From the NCBI RefSeq assembly GCF_014284175.1, contig NZ_JACOGA010000007.1, forward strand, positions 62,001-126,000: 64,000 nucleotides of DNA, written 5' to 3'. This DNA comes from Affinundibacterium flavidum. GTDB taxonomy: Bacteria; Pseudomonadota; Gammaproteobacteria; Burkholderiales; Burkholderiaceae_D. Position 1 is the first letter of the stretch, and every line of letters starts with the position of its first letter. The notes under the pieces were generated by a model. That model made no database searches. It was given only the letters and a program-made list of their open reading frames with translations, and had not been told where the DNA came from. Shown here piece by piece: positions 37,239-46,211 of the stretch. The translations under genes and the position numbers were made by a program.

Positions 37239-37877
37239 ATGTCGGATGAACTAAAGCAGGAAGCAAAGCAAAAAGCAGAGCAATCAGTAGCGCAAGAAAA
37301 TAGTCAAGCAACTGTCGAAGAAGTGACCGAGAATAAAAAACTGAATTTCTTGATGTTAAAGAAATTACTGGTTATCGCGGTCATGATGTTTGGTTTTGGT
37401 TACGCTTTGATTCCGCTGTACAAGCAGATCTGTGAAATTACTGGCATCAATATTTTGACGCCCAAAGATATTTCTGCTGATGCAGTAGTGAATTCGCAAA
37501 TCGATAAAAGTCGTTTGGTCACTGTTGAGTTTGACGCGAATACACAAGGACCATGGAGGTTTCGACCAACTGTGGCTAGCATGCAAGTGCATCCGGGTGA
37601 GATGGCGCAAGTAGTGTATGAAGTCGTGAATAAGCAATCCTATAAAATGGATGCCCAAGCGATTCCAAGCTACGCACCGCAACAAGCCGCGGCATTTTTC
37701 AAGAAGATGGAATGTTTTTGTTTTAAGCAGCAGACTTTAGAAGCAAATGAAGCACGTCAAATGCCCGTATCATTTTTTATTGATCCTGCATTGCCGAAAG
37801 AAGTGAAGACTATTACTTTGTCTTACACGTTTTTTGAAGTCGGCTTAAAGCCTGAGGCAAGCAAAACGGGTTCTTAA
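37239..37877 (+). CDS. ctaG: Cytochrome c oxidase assembly protein CtaG/Cox11
   Basis: CtaG/Cox11 delivers copper to the CuB site of subunit I. The 212-residue protein has a charged cytoplasmic tail, one membrane helix (LLVIAVMMFGFGYALIPLY), and a periplasmic domain. The copper-binding motif is KMECFCFKQQTL, and PVSFFIDPALP follows. It begins 17 bp after the small ORF. Confidence 0.95.
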   Translation: MSDELKQEAKQKAEQSVAQENSQATVEEVTENKKLNFLMLKKLLVIAVMMFGFGYALIPLYKQICEITGINILTPKDISADAVVNSQIDKSRLVTVEFDANTQGPWRFRPTVASMQVHPGEMAQVVYEVVNKQSYKMDAQAIPSYAPQQAAAFFKKMECFCFKQQTLEANEARQMPVSFFIDPALPKEVKTITLSYTFFEVGLKPEASKTGS

Positions 37878-37889
37878 AGATTGGTAAAA

Positions 37890-38120
37890 ATGGACGACCT
37901 AAAGCAAGCAAGTTTAAAGCATGCAGCAAAACGCAAAGCATCGTTTTTGGCAACAATGAAGGCGGTATTGTGGTCGTTCTTGGGAATACGCAAAAGAAGT
38001 GCTTATGAAAAAGATGCTGCGCAATTGAACCCTATTCATGTGATCATTGCGGGCTTGATAGGTGCGGCGATTTTCATCACGATCTTGATCGTGATTGTGA
38101 AAAACGTCGTAGCAAAATAA
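37890..38120 (+). CDS. DUF2970 membrane protein
   Basis: The ATG at 37890 (MDDLKQASLKHA) is preferred over a TTG three codons upstream. The 76-residue protein has a basic N-terminal half with the DUF2970 motif FLATMKAVLWSFLGIRKRSAYEKD, then a single membrane helix (IIAGLIGAAIFITILIVIV). DUF2970 is repeatedly found between ctaG and ctaE; the function is not known but is presumably oxidase-related. Confidence 0.86.
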   Translation: MDDLKQASLKHAAKRKASFLATMKAVLWSFLGIRKRSAYEKDAAQLNPIHVIIAGLIGAAIFITILIVIVKNVVAK

Positions 38121-38168
38121 AGAAATTAGTTGTCAACTGAATTTAAAAAATTGTATCGGGAGATGGAA

Positions 38169-39029
38169 ATGAGTTCTCACAACGCTAGTGCACCTTACTA
38201 TTTCGTGCCAGGTCCTTCACAGTGGCCAGTTTTAGGTGGCACAACATTATTGCTGACTATGCTTGGCGCATCCGCATGGGTGAATGGCGCAACTTGGGGC
38301 GCCTACATGAATTTTGCAGGTATTTTCCTGACATTAGTTGTTTTGTATAAATGGTTTGGCGACGCGATCGCTGAATCAGAAGGTGGTAAATACAATGCTC
38401 GTATCGATACTTCTTTCCGTTGGAGTATGAGCTGGTTCATTTTCTCTGAAGTGATGTTCTTCGGTGCGTTTTTTGGCGCATTGTTTTACGCACGTAGCAT
38501 TACTATGCCTTGGTTGGCTGATTTGGATCACAAAGTATTGTGGCCGGATTTCGCTGCGCATTGGGGCAATATAGGCCCAGCTGGTACAGTGGAAGCATTT
38601 AAGACTATGGGGCCATTCCCAATTCCAACAATCAATACGGCATTGTTGTTGGCATCGGGCGTGACTTTGACGATTTCACATCACGCATTGCGCGAAGGCC
38701 ATCGTTCAAAGACAGCATTCTGGTTGTTTGCCACGATTTTGTTGGGCGCAGTTTTCATGGGCTTCCAAGCTTATGAATATATGCATGCATACAGTGAATT
38801 GAACTTGAAATTGACTTCAGGTATTTACGGTTCTACTTTCTTTATGTTGACGGGTTTCCATGGCTTCCACGTCACGATGGGTGCGATCATGTTGTCAGTA
38901 GTCTTGTATCGTTTGATGAAAGGTCATTTCACAGCAGATCATCATTTCGCATTTGAAGGCGCGGCTTGGTACTGGCACTTTGTTGACGTAGTGTGGTTGG
39001 GCCTGTACGTTGTTGTGTACTGGCTGTAA
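38169..39029 (+). CDS. ctaE: Cytochrome c oxidase subunit III
   Basis: The ATG at 38169 (MSSHNASAPYYFVPGPSQWP) has GGGAG 6 nt upstream and is preferred over starts at 38130 and 38163. The 286-residue protein has seven membrane helices. The motifs WSMSWFIFSEVMFFGAFFGA, HHALREGHR, FHGFHVTMGA and AAWYWHFVDVVWLGLYVVVY (in parts) identify subunit III of haem-copper oxidases. A strong terminator follows. Confidence 0.96.
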   Translation: MSSHNASAPYYFVPGPSQWPVLGGTTLLLTMLGASAWVNGATWGAYMNFAGIFLTLVVLYKWFGDAIAESEGGKYNARIDTSFRWSMSWFIFSEVMFFGAFFGALFYARSITMPWLADLDHKVLWPDFAAHWGNIGPAGTVEAFKTMGPFPIPTINTALLLASGVTLTISHHALREGHRSKTAFWLFATILLGAVFMGFQAYEYMHAYSELNLKLTSGIYGSTFFMLTGFHGFHVTMGAIMLSVVLYRLMKGHFTADHHFAFEGAAWYWHFVDVVWLGLYVVVYWL

Positions 39030-39047
39030 TCGACTGAATTGAACTGA

Positions 39048-39078
39048 ACAAAAAGCCGCACACAGTGCGGCTTTTTGT
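39048..39078 (+). terminator. Rho-independent terminator after ctaE
   Basis: A 14-bp perfect stem (acaaaaagccgcac / gtgcggctttttgt) with a 3-nt loop, ending in a T-run. The A-rich left arm makes it potentially bidirectional, so it may also end the minus-strand DUF2909 transcript. Confidence 0.92.
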
Positions 39079-39126
39079 TCATTCAGCGAAATGCTTTGAA
39101 TCTTAATGGGCTGCTGTCGGAGTAAG

Positions 39127-39327
39127 TTAGCGTATGCCAGTCGGTTGAATTAATCCATAATGGTTGGCGACCAAAATCAGAATAAACAGGCTGATAGAAA
39201 AGCCGACGCGAAACGCTAAAGCTTTAACTGTACGATTACTTTTTCCTTTGTCTTTCATTAAATAGACTAAGGCGGAACCCAAGCTGACAAAAATCAGGAT
39301 GAAGGCAATGGCGACCAGAATTTTCAT
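39127..39327 (-). CDS. DUF2909 twin-transmembrane protein
   Basis: The 66-residue protein (start ATG 39327, MKILVAIAFILIF; a GTG three codons upstream is also possible) has two membrane helices joined by a basic loop (KDKGKSNRTVKALAFRV). It matches DUF2909, a small twin-TM family regularly located opposite the surf1 gene in Burkholderiales oxidase loci. The function is unknown. It is the only minus-strand gene inside the locus. Confidence 0.84.
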   Translation of the reverse strand: MKILVAIAFILIFVSLGSALVYLMKDKGKSNRTVKALAFRVGFSISLFILILVANHYGLIQPTGIR

Positions 39328-39359
39328 GTTAATCACTTATCTGCAAAAGAGCTATTGTA

Positions 39360-40079
39360 ATGCTTAAGTCGATATTGACTCGCATCTTACCGTTTGTGGC
39401 AACGGCTTTATTGTGCGTTGTGGGAATTTTGTTGGGTAACTGGCAAACCAGACGAGCACTGGAAAAAGAGGAAATGGCTACGGTGATTCAGGAACAAATG
39501 CGCCAGCCTGCGCTAAACATCCATACACAAGTCGAATTTGCTCAGCTCAGAGCTTTTCACAAGGTCAAACTGAAAGGGCAATTTGTACACAATTGGCCGC
39601 TCTATTTAGATAACCGACCCTTGTATGGTGTTGCTGGATTTTATGTCTTGATGCCATTCAAAATGCTAGGCAGTGAACAAGCGATTCTGATCGCGCGCGG
39701 GTGGTTGCAACGCGATGTCGCGGATCGCACTAAAATACCGCTTTTGTTGACCGACGAGTCGGTAATAGAAATAGAAGGCGTCGTACGCGATCAATTGGAT
39801 CGTACTATGCAGCTAGGGAAAGCCCCAGCCTTAAAAGCGGGCGCTATAGTACAAAGTGTATTGCTCGACGATCTGCGCCAGCAGAGTGGAATAAAGTTCG
39901 CCGATAAAATTGTGGAACAAACCTCGGATAGTGGTGATGGCTTGATTCGTGATTGGCCAAAACCATCGGCGGGAGCAGATAAACATCGAGCTTATGCATT
40001 TCAATGGTATGGACTGGCCTTAATGGCAGCCATCTTTTTTGTTGTTACAGGAATTCGTCGTGGAAAAAGTAGAAAATAA
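39360..40079 (+). CDS. SURF1-family oxidase assembly protein
   Basis: SURF1/Shy1 proteins help insert haem a into subunit I. The 239-residue protein has N- and C-terminal membrane helices flanking a periplasmic domain. The motifs LGNWQTRRALEKE, LYLDNRPLYGVAGFYVLMPF, ILIARGWLQRD and HRAYAFQWYGLALM are diagnostic. Its end overlaps the next gene by 20 bp. Confidence 0.95.
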   Translation: MLKSILTRILPFVATALLCVVGILLGNWQTRRALEKEEMATVIQEQMRQPALNIHTQVEFAQLRAFHKVKLKGQFVHNWPLYLDNRPLYGVAGFYVLMPFKMLGSEQAILIARGWLQRDVADRTKIPLLLTDESVIEIEGVVRDQLDRTMQLGKAPALKAGAIVQSVLLDDLRQQSGIKFADKIVEQTSDSGDGLIRDWPKPSAGADKHRAYAFQWYGLALMAAIFFVVTGIRRGKSRK

Positions 40080-40659
40080 AAAAGCAGCAGGTCGTTGGAA
40101 ATTATTTGCGGTGTTGGCGGTTTGTGCGTCGCCTATGATTGCTTCTTACTTCACCTACTATGTGATTCAACCGGGGGCAAAAAATAATTACGGGACTTTA
40201 TTAGACCCGCGTAATTATCCTATGCCAAACCTGAATCTTCAAAGTGTAGACGGTAAGCCGTCTGAATTGACTGCACTCAAAGGCAAATGGGTCATGTTGC
40301 AAATTGATGAAGCAAGCTGTGCCGAAACGTGTCAGCGTAAGTTGTTGGAGATGCGTCAGTTACGTCTAGTACAAGGCAAAGAAATGGACAGAATTGAACG
40401 GGTCTGGTTGATCTCCGATCAGCAACCAGTCGCTGAGCAAATCAAACCTGGGATCGCAGGTACGCATCTGCTGCGCGCGGATAAAGCGACATTGGAGAAG
40501 TGGTTGCCTACTGATATCGCCGCGGGTACAAGCTTGTATGACCATATCTATTTGATTGACCCATTGGGCAACTTGATGATGCGTTTTCCCAAAGATGCTG
40601 ACCCCAATAAAGTGAAGAAAGATTTGAGCCGCTTATTGAAAGCGTCGGCGATAGGTTGA
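40060..40659 (+). CDS. SCO-like thioredoxin-fold membrane protein
   Basis: The GTG at 40060 (VEKVENKKAAGRW) has AGGA at correct spacing and is preferred over the TTG at 40039. The 199-residue protein has one N-terminal membrane helix and a thioredoxin-like domain. A CxxxC-type pair (EASCAETCQRKL) and a late YLIDPLGNLMMRFP strand match SCO-like folds. It is often annotated only as a cytochrome oxidase accessory protein. Copper or thiol chemistry is inferred. It is translationally coupled to surf1. Confidence 0.78.
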   Translation: MEKVENKKAAGRWKLFAVLAVCASPMIASYFTYYVIQPGAKNNYGTLLDPRNYPMPNLNLQSVDGKPSELTALKGKWVMLQIDEASCAETCQRKLLEMRQLRLVQGKEMDRIERVWLISDQQPVAEQIKPGIAGTHLLRADKATLEKWLPTDIAAGTSLYDHIYLIDPLGNLMMRFPKDADPNKVKKDLSRLLKASAIG

Positions 40660-40668
40660 GTCAAAATT

Positions 40669-41733
40669 ATGCTGATCCAACTTGCTATTATCGGGCTGCT
40701 GTTTGCGGTGTTTCCGCTGGCCTTAGTACTCATTTCTAAAGAGCAGAACAAGTTTCGCAAGTTAATTGCAGTCACTTTGTTTTTGACTTTTGACCTGATT
40801 ATTTTCGGCGCATTTACCCGCCTGACCGACTCAGGACTCGGTTGTCCGGATTGGCCGGGATGCTATGGCGAAGCCAACCCATTTCAAGCACACAGCGAGA
40901 TCAAAGCAGCGGAAACTTTGCTACCGACCGGGCCAGTTACCGTTGCTAAAGCTTGGATAGAAATGATCCACCGTTATTTGGCAATGAGTGTTGGCGTGCT
41001 AATTATTTTGCAGATGGGAATCGCTTGGTGGAAACGTAAATCCATGCGCCATAGCCCTTGGCTTCCGACCATCTTGTTTGTACTGGTAGGAATTCAAGGG
41101 GCCTTTGGAAAATGGACTGTCACCATGAAATTGCAGCCCATCATTGTGACTATCCACTTGATGCTGGCACTGACGATACTGGGTATGCTGGTGTGGGCGT
41201 GGCAACGTGAAGCGACGCAGCTTGTGTTAAAACTCCCGCCATTGTTACCACGCTTATTGCCTTTTGCATTTGTGATCTTGGTATTGCAAATCGCGCTCGG
41301 GGGTTGGGTCAGCACTAATTACGCAGCGCTTGCTTGCCATGATTATCCTTTGTGTAATGGCGAGGTAGTTCCACAGCTTGATTTTGAACATGCTTACACC
41401 TTGTGGCGCGAATTAGGACGAACTGGTAGCGGCGATTTCTTGCCGTTTTCGGCCTTGATTACAATACACTGGGTGCATCGTAGTTTCGCATGGGTCGTGT
41501 TTGCACTGCTTGCCAGTGTTGCTTGGCTGAGCCGACAACAAGCTGAAACGAAGCAATTGGGTAATGCAATATTTGCCGTATTGTTAATGCAATTCATGAC
41601 AGGCGTGGCGACGATCTACTTTTCTTGGCCGTTGGCGATTGCCGTTTTGCATAACGCCGGAGCAGCGCTGCTCGTGCTGATCTTGAGCGTGTTAAACTAT
41701 CGGGTTCGCTCCAGCGCCGTTCCAGTTTCTTAA
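40669..41733 (+). CDS. ctaA: Haem A synthase
   Basis: CtaA/Cox15 oxidises the methyl group of haem O to the formyl group of haem A. The 354-residue protein has eight predicted membrane helices. The motifs FGAFTRLTDSGLGCPDWPGCYG, EMIHRYLAMSVG, GGWVSTNYAALACHDYPLCNG (in parts) and ITIHWVHRSFAW carry the conserved Cys pairs and haem His ligands. It lies just upstream of ctaB in the same operon. Confidence 0.95.
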   Translation: MLIQLAIIGLLFAVFPLALVLISKEQNKFRKLIAVTLFLTFDLIIFGAFTRLTDSGLGCPDWPGCYGEANPFQAHSEIKAAETLLPTGPVTVAKAWIEMIHRYLAMSVGVLIILQMGIAWWKRKSMRHSPWLPTILFVLVGIQGAFGKWTVTMKLQPIIVTIHLMLALTILGMLVWAWQREATQLVLKLPPLLPRLLPFAFVILVLQIALGGWVSTNYAALACHDYPLCNGEVVPQLDFEHAYTLWRELGRTGSGDFLPFSALITIHWVHRSFAWVVFALLASVAWLSRQQAETKQLGNAIFAVLLMQFMTGVATIYFSWPLAIAVLHNAGAALLVLILSVLNYRVRSSAVPVS

Positions 41734-41742
41734 GCACATATA

Positions 41743-42627
41743 ATGACCAAGCCTCGTATTTTGATTAATCGCCTCTCGCAGTATGTAGCGCTGACTAAGC
41801 CGCGTGTTACCCAGTTAGCGGTATTCTGTGCTGTGATAGGCATGTTTTTGGCGACTCCCGGATTGCCCGACTGGCGTATTGTGGTGGCTGCGACTATTGG
41901 TATCTGGTTATTAGCCGGTGCCGCATTTGCGGTGAATTGTCTGGTCGAGCGTGAAATCGATGCACGTATGGCACGTACGGCTCGCCGTCCGAGTGCGCAA
42001 GGTGAAATGACCACCCAGCAAATTTTGCTGTTTTCAGGCGTGATTGGTGGCGCTGGCATGTGGATTCTCTATGCCTTAGTTAATCCTTTGACGATGTGGC
42101 TGACGTTTGTGACTTTTGTCGGCTATGCGGTGATTTATACAATTATCCTGAAGCCGGCAACGCCACAAAATATCGTGATTGGTGGCTTGTCAGGTGCGAT
42201 GCCTCCTGCACTGGGTTGGGCGGCGATTGCCAATGAAGTGCCGATGCAAGCATGGTTGTTAGTGCTAATTATTTTTGTCTGGACACCACCGCATTTCTGG
42301 GCATTGGCGATGTATAGACGTGATGACTATGCGAAGTCGGGTTTGCCTATGCTTCCTATTACGCATGGTCCTGAATTTACCCGTTTTCATATCTGGCTGT
42401 ACACAATCGCTTTATTCGCAACGACTTTATTGCCGTATGCAGTCAAGATGAGCGGCTTAATTTATCTGGTCAGCGCAATCATTTTGGGCTTGGGTTTCTT
42501 GTGGTATGCATGGCGAATTTACCGCCACTATGATGACGTATTGGCGCGCAAGACTTTCACGTTTTCTATCGTCTATCTGTCGCTCTTATTCGCCGCTTTA
42601 TTGATCGATCATTACATCAAATTCTGA
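41743..42627 (+). CDS. ctaB: Protohaem IX farnesyltransferase (haem O synthase)
   Basis: It adds a farnesyl group to haem B to make haem O, the substrate of CtaA. The 294-residue membrane protein has the UbiA-family motif [19 protein letters not shown] and the second Asp motif near [15 protein letters not shown], with nine helices. It starts 9 bp after ctaA. Confidence 0.96.
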   Translation: MTKPRILINRLSQYVALTKPRVTQLAVFCAVIGMFLATPGLPDWRIVVAATIGIWLLAGAAFAVNCLVEREIDARMARTARRPSAQGEMTTQQILLFSGVIGGAGMWILYALVNPLTMWLTFVTFVGYAVIYTIILKPATPQNIVIGGLSGAMPPALGWAAIANEVPMQAWLLVLIIFVWTPPHFWALAMYRRDDYAKSGLPMLPITHGPEFTRFHIWLYTIALFATTLLPYAVKMSGLIYLVSAIILGLGFLWYAWRIYRHYDDVLARKTFTFSIVYLSLLFAALLIDHYIKF

Positions 42628-42628
42628 T

Positions 42629-43243
42629 ATGAAAACTCTTTCTCTGCACTCGCGTTCGAATCGCTCGATTTGGCTGACATTGACGATTTTGCTGAGCTTG
42701 ATGCTTGGTGCTTGTACTAAGCCGGCTGAAAAATTTGTGAATACAGATTTAACTGGATTGGAATACGCCAAAGACTTTTCCCTGATTGATCAAAATGGTC
42801 AGCCACGTACTTTGGCTGACTTCAAGGGTAAGGCGGTCGTGCTGTTTTTTGGTTATACCCAATGCCCAGATGTCTGCCCGACGACAATGTTCGAGATGTC
42901 CAAAGTCATGACGCAACTCGGTCCTTTGGCAGATCGTGTACAAGTCTTGTTTGTAACTGTTGATCCTGAACGCGACACGCAAGAGCTATTGGCGGCTTAC
43001 GTGCCAAATTTCGACAAGCGTTTCCTCGGTCTATATGGGAATGCAGAAGCAACGGCGAAGGTCGCGAAAGAGTTCAAAGTGTTCTATCAAAAGAGCCCGG
43101 GTAAAACACCAGATAGTTACACGATGGATCACACTGCAGCGAGCTATGTATTCGATCCTGAAGGAAGAATTCGTTTGTACGTTCAGTATGGACAAAAGAC
43201 CGACGCGATTGTGCATGACTTGAAGATACTGCTGCAGCAGTAA
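42629..43243 (+). CDS. SCO1/SenC copper chaperone lipoprotein
   Basis: SCO proteins help assemble the CuA site of subunit II. The 204-residue protein has a lipoprotein signal (LMLGACTKPAEKF, Cys at about residue 29). The redox/copper motif is GYTQCPDVCPTTMFEM, and the distal His is in YTMDHTAASYVFDPEG. It begins 1 bp after ctaB and is the last gene before a strong terminator. Confidence 0.95.
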   Translation: MKTLSLHSRSNRSIWLTLTILLSLMLGACTKPAEKFVNTDLTGLEYAKDFSLIDQNGQPRTLADFKGKAVVLFFGYTQCPDVCPTTMFEMSKVMTQLGPLADRVQVLFVTVDPERDTQELLAAYVPNFDKRFLGLYGNAEATAKVAKEFKVFYQKSPGKTPDSYTMDHTAASYVFDPEGRIRLYVQYGQKTDAIVHDLKILLQQ

Positions 43244-43303
43244 TCGATCTTGATAGGCAAGTATTGCTAATCGGTACTTCAGCAAAACAAAATAAAATAA
43301 AAC

Positions 43304-43330
43304 AAAAGGCACTCTATGAGTGCCTTTTTT
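43304..43330 (+). terminator. Rho-independent terminator after the sco gene
   Basis: An 11-bp perfect stem (aaaaggcactc / gagtgcctttt) with a 3-nt loop, followed by more T residues. The A-rich left arm makes it usable for the convergent rpoH transcript too. Confidence 0.92.
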
Positions 43331-43373
43331 GTGAGTGCTAAGCTTGAAGCTTGGCGTATTCGGGTGACCTGAA

Positions 43374-44273
43374 TTAAGCGTATTCGCTCAATGCACCTTT
43401 CATCTTCTTCAACGCTGCGCTTTCGATTTGACGGATGCGTTCGGCCGAGACGCCATATTCATCTGCCAGTTCATGCAAAGTCGCACCTGAGCCATCATCG
43501 TTTTGTAACCAACGTGATTCTATGATACGACGTGAACGTGGATCGAGTTTCGCTAAAGCGGATTCCAAACCTTCACCTTGCAAGCGATCGTATTGCTGAG
43601 CTTCAATCACATTACTTGGTTCACCAGCTTCAGTTTTTAAGTAGGCGATAGGTGCGAATTTTTCATCTTCATCGTCACTTGATCCATCCAAAGCAACATC
43701 ACGACCAGACAGACGCATTTCCATCTCAATGACATCTTCGCGCTTGACGTCTAATTTACTTGCCAGATTGTCGATTTGTGAAGGTGTCATGGAATCCAGA
43801 CCTTCTTTATTCGAACGCAGATTAAAGAACAACTTTCGTTGTGCCTTAGTCGTAGCCACTTTCACCAAGCGCCAGTTTTTCAAGATGTATTCATGCATCT
43901 CGGCTTTAATCCAATGCATCGCATACGAAACCAAGCGTACGCCTTGATCGGGATCGAAACGCTTAACTGCTTTCATCAAGCCGATATTGCCTTCTTGAAT
44001 CAAATCTGCATGTGGCAAACCGTAGCCCAAGTAACCGCGTGCAATAGAGACGACCAGACGCAAGTGCGACATAACTAATTGTTGCGCAGCGTTCAAATCG
44101 TTGTGCAGTTTTAATTTAGTCGCGAGATCAATTTCTTCTTCGTGCGTTAACATAGGCAAACGATTGACCGCAGAAATATAGGCATCAATATTGCCCAATG
44201 TGCCGGTAAACCCCAGTGCTAAAGCGGTGCTGTCCGAAGAGCGCAAAATGCCTTGTGCTGATGTTTGTGTCAT
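43374..44273 (-). CDS. rpoH: RNA polymerase heat-shock sigma factor (sigma-32)
   Basis: The ATG at 44273 (MTQTSAQGIL) follows AGGAGG and is preferred over the in-frame start at 44291. The 299-residue sigma-70 family protein has region 2 (GYLGYGLPHADLIQEGNIGLMKAVKRFD, in parts) and the RpoH box QRKLFFNLRSNKE, which is specific for sigma-32. Region 4 has a helix-turn-helix (LHELADEYGVSAERIRQIE). The leader carries a CIRCE operator and possible SD-sequestering hairpin, so both HrcA and RNA structure may control it. Confidence 0.97.
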   Translation of the reverse strand: MTQTSAQGILRSSDSTALALGFTGTLGNIDAYISAVNRLPMLTHEEEIDLATKLKLHNDLNAAQQLVMSHLRLVVSIARGYLGYGLPHADLIQEGNIGLMKAVKRFDPDQGVRLVSYAMHWIKAEMHEYILKNWRLVKVATTKAQRKLFFNLRSNKEGLDSMTPSQIDNLASKLDVKREDVIEMEMRLSGRDVALDGSSDDEDEKFAPIAYLKTEAGEPSNVIEAQQYDRLQGEGLESALAKLDPRSRRIIESRWLQNDDGSGATLHELADEYGVSAERIRQIESAALKKMKGALSEYA

Positions 44274-44281
44274 GTTTCCTC

Positions 44282-44296
44282 CTGATGTCAAATCAG
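44282..44296 (-). promoter_or_regulatory. Hairpin abutting the rpoH ribosome binding site
   Basis: On the minus strand, CTGAT and ATCAG form a 5-bp stem whose 3' arm shares its last two bases with the AGGAGG of rpoH. It could make translation temperature-sensitive, but the stem is short. Confidence 0.35.
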
Positions 44297-44315
44297 ATTG
44301 TATCTATAGAGCCCT

Positions 44316-44332
44316 ACCTAAATTTTTTAGGT
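44316..44332 (-). promoter_or_regulatory. Perfect palindrome in the rpoH leader
   Basis: ACCTAAA and TTTAGGT form a 7-bp stem with an AAA loop, between the CIRCE element and the start codon. Its role is unknown. Confidence 0.45.
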
Positions 44333-44349
44333 ATCTTCAAGTTCTAATA

Positions 44350-44376
44350 TTAGCACTCAATCGGCATGAGTGCTAA
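44350..44376. promoter_or_regulatory. CIRCE element (HrcA operator) upstream of rpoH
   Basis: TTAGCACTC (44350-44358), a 9-nt spacer, and GAGTGCTAA (44368-44376) are an exact match to the CIRCE consensus. It lies 77 bp upstream of the rpoH ATG and overlaps a likely -10 region (TTGAAA about 17 bp further upstream on the minus strand). HrcA should repress rpoH here. Confidence 0.93.
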
Positions 44377-44535
44377 TAATCTGTTTGTTTTGTCGAATTT
44401 CAAGTGCTTCGCTATAAAAAAATTAATTTTTTAGCGTTTTTTCTGCTTATTTTGCTGCTTACTTTACTGTTTAATTAGCAATTTAGACCGTGAAATATCA
44501 AGAAAGTTGCATCTGAGAATTCAAATCGATTCTGC

Positions 44536-45453
44536 TCAATGCGGAATTTTTGATAATTGGCGGCGTACAGAGAGGTAAGCGCCACTCAAACCTAGTAACT
44601 TACTGATGATAATTAAACCCAGGCTAGGTAATATACCAAGCGGGCTGAGGTGGAATTCAGATGCATACAACTTGGCAAATTCTGCGATTGCCTGATTTAA
44701 TGGCTGCAAAGATAAGGCAACCAGCCCCAAAGCGAGGCCACCAGCGAGCACGCCTAACATCGCTCCTGTGTAGTAATACGGCTTATGGATGAAACTATTG
44801 GTTGCGCCCAACATCCGGCTGACGCTAATTTCAGCTTGATGCGAGATGACTTGCAAGCGCGTCGCATTGAAAATGACGACGATCACGACGACAGCCAAAG
44901 TGCCAGCCAAGAATAACAAGGCCATCTGTGCTACATGCAGTAATGCTGCCAGACGTTTAACCCACTCGGAATCCACTTGCACTACATCGACATGATCAAG
45001 CCCGCGCAAAGCCGTAGTAAGTTGCTCTAGCTTGTCGCTGTCAGAATTGGAAAGAGACAAGACAAAGGCGTCGGGCAAGGGATTGCCTCCCAATGTGGCT
45101 AATACCTCCGCCAGACTATTTGTTCCTTCCATTGCAGCCAATGCTTTGTCTTTGGCGACGAAGCGCAATTTGGCATTAATTTGCAGGTCTTTGAGTGTTT
45201 TTTTGATGGGAGCTTGTAAGTTTGCCGCATCGGCGCTAGCCATTTCTGGCTTCAGAAAAACACTTACCTCGGGTTCTATCGACAGTTGTGACGCAACTGG
45301 ACGGATGTTTTCTAAAATGGTTAAGCCTGCAATCGGTAGTGATAAGGCGATCGCTACTACCAGTACGTTAAAAAGAAAATTGCCCGGCGCAGCGCGCAAG
45401 TGGGTGAGTGCGCTACGCAAAGCATAAGCATGTTGGCGGAACCAGTTGGTCAT
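44536..45453 (-). CDS. ftsX: Cell division ABC transporter permease
   Basis: FtsX, with FtsE, couples divisome assembly to activation of septal peptidoglycan hydrolases. The 305-residue protein has an N-terminal membrane helix (FNVLVVAIALSLPIAGLTIL), a periplasmic loop of about 110 residues, and three C-terminal helices. The family motif VQVDSEWVKRLAAL and the RMLGATNSFI segment are present. It is the last gene of the ftsY-ftsE-ftsX cluster. Confidence 0.95.
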   Translation of the reverse strand: MTNWFRQHAYALRSALTHLRAAPGNFLFNVLVVAIALSLPIAGLTILENIRPVASQLSIEPEVSVFLKPEMASADAANLQAPIKKTLKDLQINAKLRFVAKDKALAAMEGTNSLAEVLATLGGNPLPDAFVLSLSNSDSDKLEQLTTALRGLDHVDVVQVDSEWVKRLAALLHVAQMALLFLAGTLAVVVIVVIFNATRLQVISHQAEISVSRMLGATNSFIHKPYYYTGAMLGVLAGGLALGLVALSLQPLNQAIAEFAKLYASEFHLSPLGILPSLGLIIISKLLGLSGAYLSVRRQLSKIPH

Positions 45454-45480
45454 GATTTTTGTATCCTAGCGAATTCTATG

Positions 45481-46179
45481 TTAGGCGGCAATGTCCGCGC
45501 TGTTGGTCGAACTGACCGAAGAAGTCCATGAATCCTTAACCTCTCCCTTGCTCAGATAAATCACGCGATTAGCTTGATCGAGGAATTGCTCATCATGGCT
45601 GGAAATAATGCAAGTCACACCTGAGCGTTGAAAAGCTTTCAAAGCATTAATGACGATGATGGTATTGTCGCGATCAAGATAGGCGCTTGGTTCATCAGCC
45701 AGAATGATTTGCGGACGATTTACAATCGCACGCGCAATCGCTACGCGTTGCTGTTCGCCTCCAGAGAGCGCAAGTGGAGATGCGTTTGCTTTGTCCAACA
45801 TATTGAGTCTATCCAAAGCCGCACGGGCGCGAGTTTCCGCCTCACTGACAGATTCGCCAACGACGATCATCGGCAGCATGACGTTCGCCAGCACGCTGCG
45901 ATCAAGTAATAAGCCCTGTCCCTGCAAGATCAAGCCTAATTTGCGCCGCAAATAGGGCAGGCTGCCAGCTTTTAATTTGCTGATGTTTTGACCGTTCATC
46001 ATGACTGTGCCACTGCTAGGTTTTTCCAGTCCGGCAATCATGCGTAGCAAGGTCGATTTGCCCGCGCCAGAAGGTCCCGCCAAAAACACTAATTCACCAT
46101 CGCCAATACTCAAGGACACGTCGCGTAGGGCGTACACATCATTCGCATAAGCTTTGCTTACATGTTGAAATTCGATCAT
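45481..46179 (-). CDS. ftsE: Cell division ABC transporter ATPase
   Basis: The 232-residue ATPase has Walker A GPSGAGKSTLLRMI, signature LSGGEQQRVAIARA, Walker B IILADEPSAYLD and the His-switch SSHDEQFL. The usual DEPTGNLD reads DEPSAYLD here. N-terminal MIEFQHVSKAY is typical. It forms the cytoplasmic partner of FtsX. Confidence 0.96.
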   Translation of the reverse strand: MIEFQHVSKAYANDVYALRDVSLSIGDGELVFLAGPSGAGKSTLLRMIAGLEKPSSGTVMMNGQNISKLKAGSLPYLRRKLGLILQGQGLLLDRSVLANVMLPMIVVGESVSEAETRARAALDRLNMLDKANASPLALSGGEQQRVAIARAIVNRPQIILADEPSAYLDRDNTIIVINALKAFQRSGVTCIISSHDEQFLDQANRVIYLSKGEVKDSWTSSVSSTNSADIAA

Positions 46180-46211
46180 CGCAAACTTTCGTCGTTTTAG
46201 ACCAATGAAGA

